Assembly (NCBI GenBank): GCA_020633335.1
Contig: JACKDU010000004.1
Span: 372,001 to 436,000 of the forward strand
Origin: Myxococcales bacterium
Lineage (GTDB): Bacteria > Myxococcota_A > Polyangia > Nannocystales > Nannocystaceae
Reading direction: 5' to 3'
Length of the DNA stretch: 64,000 nt
Part shown: one piece after another, positions 60,801 through 64,000 of the stretch
Layout of the letters: each line of letters starts with the position of its first letter
Position numbering within the stretch: position 1 is the stretch's first letter
Program-made: the position numbers and the translations under genes
Notes under the pieces: model-generated
Database searches by the model: none
What the model was told of the DNA's origin: nothing
The model's input: the letters and a program-made list of their open reading frames with translations, nothing else

Positions 60801-61547
60801 GCCCCCCGCCCCGATCGGATCGTCCTCTTCCGCCTCCCGCTCGCCGCCGACATGGGCGAGGCGACGGTGGCGATGGAGCCGGACGAGACGATCCTGGTCA
60901 CCGCCAGCGCCGACGAGATCCAGATCACCTGCGACCGCGGCCTCTGGATCGCCCTCCCGGCGCTCCGCTTCGGCCTCCACGCCCGCAGCGCCCGCTACCA
61001 CCCGCGCTCCGGCGAGGTCCAGGTCGGCGGCCTCGGCCAGCTCGAGAACGCGGTGATCGAGGCGATCATCCGCCAGCACCTCGGCCGCGGCCGCGGCGGG
61101 GCGCCGATCGGCGCGCTCATCGACGAGCTCCCGATCGACGCCAAGGGCCGCCGCACGCTCTTCACCCGCGGCCCGATCCACGTGGCCATGCGGACAGGTA
61201 CCCGCTTCACCCTCGCCTTCGCGGCGAGCGGCATCGACTTCACCGCCGATCCGCCGCTGATCGTCGACGGCCCCGGGGTCCTCGACTACCAGCTCCGCGG
61301 GCTCCACTACGCCTTCGCCCGCGCCGCCTTCTCGCTGGTCCTCGCCGACGACGGGGTGGTCGCCAGCCTCTTCACCGGGGTCGTCGCCGAGACCGCCGAG
61401 AGCCAGCTCGGCGAGCTCCTGCGGCCCCTGCTGCCGCCGGCGATGCGCGAGCCCGGCTACTCGCTCGCCCGCGATCCGAGCTCGGCCGAGAGCCTGGCGG
61501 CGGTGGTCGCCGCGTTCACCGGGCGGCGGCGAGCGGGCGCGGGCTGA
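57822..61547 (+). CDS. 1,241-residue modular repeat protein, membrane anchored
   Basis: Start at MADPIDEAPGGYRRPPAGDA. Two hydrophobic stretches near residues 185-245 (AVAVAAFGLALGITALRYVF and LAGVLGLVLLPIVAFVA) could span the membrane. The rest is about eight modules of 110-150 residues. Each has short beta strands followed by an amphipathic helix, with phrases such as EPPLGEAVRALIQDLLRRVW, EPPLGPLETSLLTHFVRHRL, EPTLGPLSDQAISRVIRRVA and EPAIGGLERGLLVRFLEARL. No family is recognised. Repeating beta-groove units next to a membrane anchor resemble AsmA/bridge-type lipid transfer or TULIP-like proteins (inference). It is one of the longest unrecognised proteins in the window. Confidence 0.75.
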   Translation: MADPIDEAPGGYRRPPAGDAEGAAPPRGPRQALGAWRLGPLGEVRAELDLGDGLELRVSRRRVQVIAGGGLHLRSEGPLPPITLRRADADLGTLVLDLDADGLGPGIGVAASVAGRELLRALEVHPRPDQTLADRWLAGRASDRQGRRELVSIPRARAAAWLDPEAEVALRIDRRALEVSLSEAVAVAAFGLALGITALRYVFASRRVELVRGGRGLAGVLGLVLLPIVAFVATRWLRRRLPAPMTSPGYDPWDDDARALHLKALVAALAPAGASGGTKPKIAWPSAEKLLGGLQADAPGPESWLLARFPIAEGGMIGLGLRRGASLHAELSALSLRVRAEGGLFVHADDHPELAELRLVEVRARLDAESVAIDAEPPLGEAVRALIQDLLRRVWIPRMPPVLRRLVGVDPSAERRVLWRHELGAGRSITLALPPAALLEARHGEALTELRATPGIAIDVVGAAIPSAVLHHIAYDWRDGTIRVDTEPPLGPLETSLLTHFVRHRLADRMPAALGLHGPEASPAIDEAAIDRRPHAIFETHAPQIGRVRALIDPADTLTLAIGPRRRRLVSAGGILLVADDLRLTFEITEVSIDARGAIEVEAAPAPGAYLGLLLGGLFREYVAGLIARWLPPPPAGDDPWILGTWAHDAIGELRVALAHGDLVEVIRSGESLTIQASQGLRVVTLGERLPPVLVAAITWDPRADRFTIRSEPTLGPLSDQAISRVIRRVAAPWLARARAALALPAHVPGPPPPPPVPGPSLFRGALPALGEIEVALPRTYFGLVELDGEGRARLTIDGGLRLRLRELALRVALEEIEARADPFDLEITCEPAIGGLERGLLVRFLEARLGPLRAHLWPAEGVAPEGHRPLATLPLSPTIGPLRLSLPEGAVLRLALDRQMLELECEAGIHVRLDGAPWLPEVHLHKLTYTLADGAIDLRFSGVVERYYHEEESVSLITEAILAHVLRVLLSPKIPAWLLPLGFQRFELPPPPAPRPDRIVLFRLPLAADMGEATVAMEPDETILVTASADEIQITCDRGLWIALPALRFGLHARSARYHPRSGEVQVGGLGQLENAVIEAIIRQHLGRGRGGAPIGALIDELPIDAKGRRTLFTRGPIHVAMRTGTRFTLAFAASGIDFTADPPLIVDGPGVLDYQLRGLHYAFARAAFSLVLADDGVVASLFTGVVAETAESQLGELLRPLLPPAMREPGYSLARDPSSAESLAAVVAAFTGRRRAGAG

Positions 61548-61593
61548 CCCTGGGTCAGCGTCGCTACGCGGCCTTTGGATCGCAGCGGCGAGC

Positions 61594-61632
61594 TCAATGC
61601 GCGCGCGCATCGACTCAATGCGCGCGCATCGA
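61594..61632. promoter_or_regulatory. Two palindromes in direct repeat before the peptide genes
   Basis: TCA-ATGCGCGCGCGCAT-CGA (palindrome 61597-61610) is followed at once by TCA-ATGCGCGCGCAT-CGA (61618-61629). The copies are 21 bases apart, two helix turns, about 115 bases before the first precursor ATG and 47 bases past the stop of the repeat-protein gene. An operator for the peptide cluster is likely (inference). Confidence 0.6.
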
Positions 61633-61745
61633 CGACGCGTCGCCCGGGGCGCTCGGGGGCGCGCGGCGCATCGACCGGGCCCTGTGATCACACGCCTTTT
61701 CCGGCCGCGCGCGGGCCGGCATCGCGGCTGCTTTGGTGGGCGGGC

Positions 61746-61922
61746 ATGAAGCGCACGACCGCCACCACCACCGAGCAGAGCGACGTCAACGAGCCGAACG
61801 CCGCGAGCGAGAAGGTCCCCTTCTTCGCCCGCAAGATCGGCCGCCCGCACCTCGTCGTCCGGACCGCCGTTCGGGCCGGCGCGGCGACCGAGGAGTCCGA
61901 CAAGCGCCACGGCGGTGGTTGA
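61746..61922 (+). CDS. Graspetide-like precursor peptide 1
   Basis: 58 residues. The N-terminal part (1-23) is Thr/Ser/Glu/Asp-rich (MKRTTATTTEQSDVNEPNAA). Residues 24-45 form the conserved block: VPFFARKIGRPHLVVRT, then AVRAG. The tail is AATEESDKRHGGG. PFFAR is the recognition motif known from microviridin leader peptides, where the PFFARFL helix docks onto the ATP-grasp ligase. Here it is followed by a second conserved stretch (GRPxLxVRTGxRAG) with no acidic residues. Candidate ester- or amide-forming residues lie on both sides of the block. First of four tandem paralogues, all upstream of an oxygenase and an ATP-grasp gene. Confidence 0.8.
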   Translation: MKRTTATTTEQSDVNEPNAASEKVPFFARKIGRPHLVVRTAVRAGAATEESDKRHGGG

Positions 61923-62028
61923 CATGCACCTACACTGGGCGGCCGACGTCTGCAATTTCGCCGCGATCGTTCGGCTGCCCAGCGTCACTCCAACGAGCGA
62001 GCCAGACGAGAGAGCGAGACGAGAGACC

Positions 62029-62202
62029 ATGACCACCAAGACCGACACCGCCACCACCACCGAGACCCACACCGCCGCCACCGACGAGACCACCTGCGGG
62101 CGCCCGGTCCCCTTCTTCGCCCGCAAGCTCGGCCGCCCGGCCCTCGCGGTCCGCTCGGGGATCCGCGCCGGCCTCCACGAGGAGGAATCGAAGCGCGGCT
62201 AG
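62029..62202 (+). CDS. Graspetide-like precursor peptide 2
   Basis: 57 residues, ATG 107 bases after the stop of precursor 1. The N-terminal 27 residues are the most Thr/Asp/Glu-rich of the set (MTTKTDTATTTETHTAATDE, then TTCGRPV). PFFARKLGRPALAVRS and GIRAG follow at residues 28-48, then the tail LHEEESKRG. The Thr-Thr/Glu/Asp alternation N-terminal of the motif would suit multiple omega-ester rings; the short tail with EEESK is the alternative core. A Cys at residue 23 is unique to copies 2 and 3. The upstream AGAGAGCGAGACGAGAG purine stretch can act as a weak ribosome site. Confidence 0.82.
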   Translation: MTTKTDTATTTETHTAATDETTCGRPVPFFARKLGRPALAVRSGIRAGLHEEESKRG

Positions 62203-62268
62203 CCAGCCCCCGCACCCCGCCGACCCGCCCCCTCGAAGCATCCCACCACGCGATCCAGGAGCACTCCG

Positions 62269-62439
62269 ATGTCCCCGACCAAGCAGACCCCGAACACCAC
62301 CGCGAACGCCGAGCTCGTCCCCGACTCGAACGTCGATCCCTGCGTCCCCTTCTTCGCCCGCCGGATCGGCCGGCCCTCCCTCAGCGTCCGCTCGGGGATC
62401 CGCGCCGGCCTCCAGGAGTCCAAGGTCAAGCTGACCTAG
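62269..62439 (+). CDS. Graspetide-like precursor peptide 3
   Basis: 56 residues, read directly from the DNA; AGGAG lies seven bases before the ATG. MSPTKQTPNTTANAELVPDS and NVDPCV are followed by PFFARRIGRPSLSVRS, GIRAG (27-47) and the tail LQESKVKLT. It differs most from the others in the N-terminal segment, while the block keeps PFFAR, IGRP and VRSGIRAG. The 17 bases encoding VPFFAR plus part of the next codon are almost identical in all four genes, pointing to tandem duplication with selection on this block. Confidence 0.82.
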   Translation: MSPTKQTPNTTANAELVPDSNVDPCVPFFARRIGRPSLSVRSGIRAGLQESKVKLT

Positions 62440-62492
62440 CGCCGCGCGCGATGATCCGATCACCTCCGACTCGACGCCACCACGAGCACGCC

Positions 62493-62660
62493 ATGACCAC
62501 CAAGACCGACCGCCCCGCCATCACCGACGACGCCGATACCAGCGCGGCCACCGACGCCCGCGAGGTCCCCTTCTTCGCCCGCAAGCTCGGCCGCCCCGCC
62601 CTCGGCGTCCGCACCGGCGTCCGGGCCGGCGCCGCCGAGCAGACCCGCAAGCTCGACTAG
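62493..62660 (+). CDS. Graspetide-like precursor peptide 4
   Basis: 55 residues. MTTKTDRPAITDDADTSAAT and DAREV precede PFFARKLGRPALGVRT and GVRAG (26-46); the tail is AAEQTRKLD. The N-terminal MTTKTD is shared with precursor 2, suggesting that they are the closest pair. It is the last copy before the oxygenase gene, 29 bases downstream. Start chosen at the ATG; an in-frame ATA/ATG-like codon further upstream gives an unrelated Arg/His-rich extension. Confidence 0.82.
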   Translation: MTTKTDRPAITDDADTSAATDAREVPFFARKLGRPALGVRTGVRAGAAEQTRKLD

Positions 62661-62689
62661 CCCGGCGACGCGCCGCGGAGGACCCCACG

Positions 62690-63316
62690 ATGTACGTCGA
62701 ACGCGAAGACCTCTACCCGACCCCGACCCGGGTCGCCGCCGCCCCGGCCCTCTGGGTCGTCGACGAGTTCCTCGGCGAGCGCGAGATCGAGGCGCTCCTC
62801 GAGCTCTTCGGCGACGAGGGCTTCGTGCAAGACCACGCCGATCACTACGGCTGGGACGGCTCGGGCTTCGCGGCCGAGGTCGCCGCCGACCAGCACCCGA
62901 CGCTGGCGGCCGTGATGGAGCGGATCGAGGCGGCGCTCGGCTGCACCTCGAGCCTCACGCCGACCCTCCGCTTCCGCTACTACCCCGAGGAGCACGGCCA
63001 CCCGCCGCACGTCGACGCCTACACCGAGGGGGAGCACCGCCTGGCGATCACCGCGCTGATCACCCTGGTCGCCGCCGACGAGGGCGGCGAGACCCGCTTC
63101 GTCGACGCCCTCCCCGAGCCGGTCGCGGTCGCCCCCCGCCGCGGCCGGATGGTCGCCTGGACCAGCACCCTCGCCGGCGGCGCCGACGACCCGGCGAGCC
63201 GCCACGACGGCGCGCCGGTGCTCCGCGGCGCCAAGGGGGTGCTCCTCGCCTTCCTCTACCTCCCGCCCACCGAGCACCGCGGCGACCTCGACCTCGCCCC
63301 CCGGAGCGCCGCCTAG
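62690..63316 (+). CDS. 2-oxoglutarate/Fe(II) oxygenase of the peptide cluster
   Basis: 208 residues, GGAGG upstream of the ATG. Prolyl-4-hydroxylase-like fold (P4H superfamily): the iron triad is H107 and D109 in HPPHVDAYTEGE and H172 in SRHDGAPVLRG; K182 ten residues later (GAKGVLLAFLY) would bind the 2-oxoglutarate carboxylate. EGGETRF is the usual strand between. It is expected to hydroxylate an unactivated carbon, here most likely in the precursor peptides, whose Pro (GRP) and Asp/Asn residues are candidate targets. It sits between the four precursors and the ligase, 40 bases before the latter. Confidence 0.9.
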   Translation: MYVEREDLYPTPTRVAAAPALWVVDEFLGEREIEALLELFGDEGFVQDHADHYGWDGSGFAAEVAADQHPTLAAVMERIEAALGCTSSLTPTLRFRYYPEEHGHPPHVDAYTEGEHRLAITALITLVAADEGGETRFVDALPEPVAVAPRRGRMVAWTSTLAGGADDPASRHDGAPVLRGAKGVLLAFLYLPPTEHRGDLDLAPRSAA

Positions 63317-63356
63317 CCATTCAGACCTGGCTAAAAGTTCAGGAACAAGAGACCCG

Positions 63357-64000
63357 ATGTCGACGTCGCCGAAGATCATCGTCCTCGCCAGGGACCCGGC
63401 GGGCGACCCCGACGCCCTCCTGGTCGCCGGCGCCCTCGCCGAGCGGGGCGCCGAGCTCCTCTTCGCGGCGACCTCCCCCTACCCCGCCGGCGCCGCCCTC
63501 GAGCTCGAGCTCCGCGGCGGCGAGCGCCCGCGGATCGGCCTCGGCGGCCTCCGCCTCGACGACGCCGACGCCCTCTGGATCCGCCACCTCGGGATCGAGG
63601 GCCTCCCCGAGGGGATGCGGGACGACGAGCGCGCGGCCGCGCTGACCCAGGCCGACGCCGCCCTCTGGAGCGCGATCGCCTGCGCCGACGGCCTCGTCGT
63701 CGATCCGCCGGAGGCGCTCCTCGCCGCCCCCGCCAAGCCCCGCCTCCAGCTCCTCGCCGCCCGCCTCGGCCTCGAGGTCCCGCGGGCGCTGGTCACCAAC
63801 GCCCCGGCGGCCGTGCGCGAGTTCGCCCGCGCCTGCCCCGGCGGCCTGATCTGCAAGCTCGTCGAGAGCGGCGCGATCACCAACGCCGACCCCGAGGCGC
63901 CGCCGCAGATGCCGACGATCGCCCTCGACGACGAGGACCTCGATCACCTCGAGGGCCTCGAGCTCGGGCCGATGCTCTTCCAGGAGCGCCTCCGCAAGCG
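63357..64000 (+). CDS. Microviridin-type ATP-grasp ligase, 3' end beyond window
   Basis: The first 214 codons are present; the gene is cut by the window edge, so the full ATP-binding site cannot be checked. The N-terminal domain shows the MvdC/MvdD-type opening (KIIVLARDPAGDPDALLVAG), with DALWIRHLGI where family members have a VWxRR-like motif. It continues with QADAALWSAIACADGLVVDP, PAKPRLQLLAARLGLEVPRA, LVTNAPAAVREFARACPGG and LICKLVESG (K167, an expected ATP contact). RimK-like ATP-grasp ligases of this type join side-chain carboxylates to hydroxyls or amines of the core peptide. AGGAACAAGAG lies before the ATG. Confidence 0.9.
   Translation, partial: MSTSPKIIVLARDPAGDPDALLVAGALAERGAELLFAATSPYPAGAALELELRGGERPRIGLGGLRLDDADALWIRHLGIEGLPEGMRDDERAAALTQADAALWSAIACADGLVVDPPEALLAAPAKPRLQLLAARLGLEVPRALVTNAPAAVREFARACPGGLICKLVESGAITNADPEAPPQMPTIALDDEDLDHLEGLELGPMLFQERLRK

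Noticed and set aside
61186..61206. Fourth copy of the 16-bp dyad
   Set aside because: The sequence near GTGGCCATGCGGACAGG only partly matches, lacks the right arm, and is inside a coding sequence.
57522..62126. A 1,534-codon open frame on the minus strand across the repeat-protein gene and the peptide genes
   Set aside because: It is antisense to well-supported plus-strand genes, is Arg/Glu/Ala/Pro low complexity, and arises from the G/C-only third-position bias, which removes stop codons.
1..64000. tRNA or rRNA genes, including an att-site tRNA near the integrase
   Set aside because: No cloverleaf with GTTCRA-type T-loop and matching acceptor stem was recognised by eye; a tRNAscan-type search would settle it.

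Overview
The window looks like a chromosomal segment of a very high-GC myxobacterium, most likely of the Nannocystis/Plesiocystis/Enhygromyxa type. The reasons are the extreme third-position G/C, many lipoproteins with a long Ser/Thr/Gly/Ala-rich spacer right after the lipobox Cys, a MYXO-CTERM-type sorting tail on the VCBS protein at 46896-48908, an OmpA/TSP3 protein, a eukaryote-like Ser/Thr kinase, a caspase-like protein and a GON-domain protein. The species assignment is inference. I saw no rRNA, tRNA or CRISPR array.

Layout. 1-7.1 kb: the 3' part of a Ser/Thr kinase gene, a signal-peptide protein, two convergent spacer-type lipoproteins, and a translationally coupled pair (HTH-coiled coil-TM-PDZ protein plus membrane J-domain protein). 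7.1-10.45 kb: a small mobile-element-like segment with short tandem repeats, a winged-helix-like regulator, an excisionase-like protein and a tyrosine recombinase. Related palindromes precede the regulator and the xis-int pair. The recombinase runs antisense into the 3' end of a lipoprotein gene that may have been cut by integration. 10.4-18.1 kb: cell-envelope lipoproteins, a c-type cytochrome-like lipoprotein and a coupled amidohydrolase/outer-membrane protein/lipoprotein operon. 18.2-27.9 kb: feoAB, hrpB, a GON-domain lipoprotein, an alpha-carbonic anhydrase, a Cys-rich repeat lipoprotein and a P450. 28-31.6 kb: a coupled operon of sigma factor, membrane DUF4384-like protein and caspase-like surface protein. 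31.8-35.2 kb: a CxGxC-repeat lipoprotein and a TusA-DsrE-histidine kinase cluster. 35.2-41.9 kb: nitroreductase and pirin divergent from a LysR regulator, a cardiolipin-synthase-like PLD protein, an acyl-CoA dehydrogenase coupled to a lipoprotein peroxiredoxin, and lspA. 41.9-57.6 kb: a degenerate repeat patch, mtnA, a DUF2807 protein, recA, the MYXO-CTERM VCBS protein, an OmpA-like protein, a cytochrome c lipoprotein, a histidine kinase with an NtrC-like regulator lacking GAFTGA, udk and monomeric icd. 57.8-61.5 kb: a 1,241-residue repeat protein.

The most interesting locus is the right end (61.6-64.0 kb). Four tandem small genes encode 55-58 residue peptides that share a PFFAR motif inside a conserved block. 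They are followed by a 2-oxoglutarate/Fe(II) oxygenase and the start of a microviridin-type ATP-grasp ligase, which is cut by the window edge. This is a candidate graspetide (omega-ester/amide RiPP) cluster of unusual design. The conserved recognition-like block lies in the C-terminal half, and the Thr/Asp/Glu-rich candidate core lies mainly N-terminal to it. An oxygenase is built into the gene set. Two G/C-rich palindromes in direct repeat precede the first precursor gene.

Other notable observations are a 16-bp dyad recurring in three intergenic gaps, a shared CKGLxCP motif in TusA and in the kinase two genes downstream, and several clear stem-loop terminators between convergent genes.
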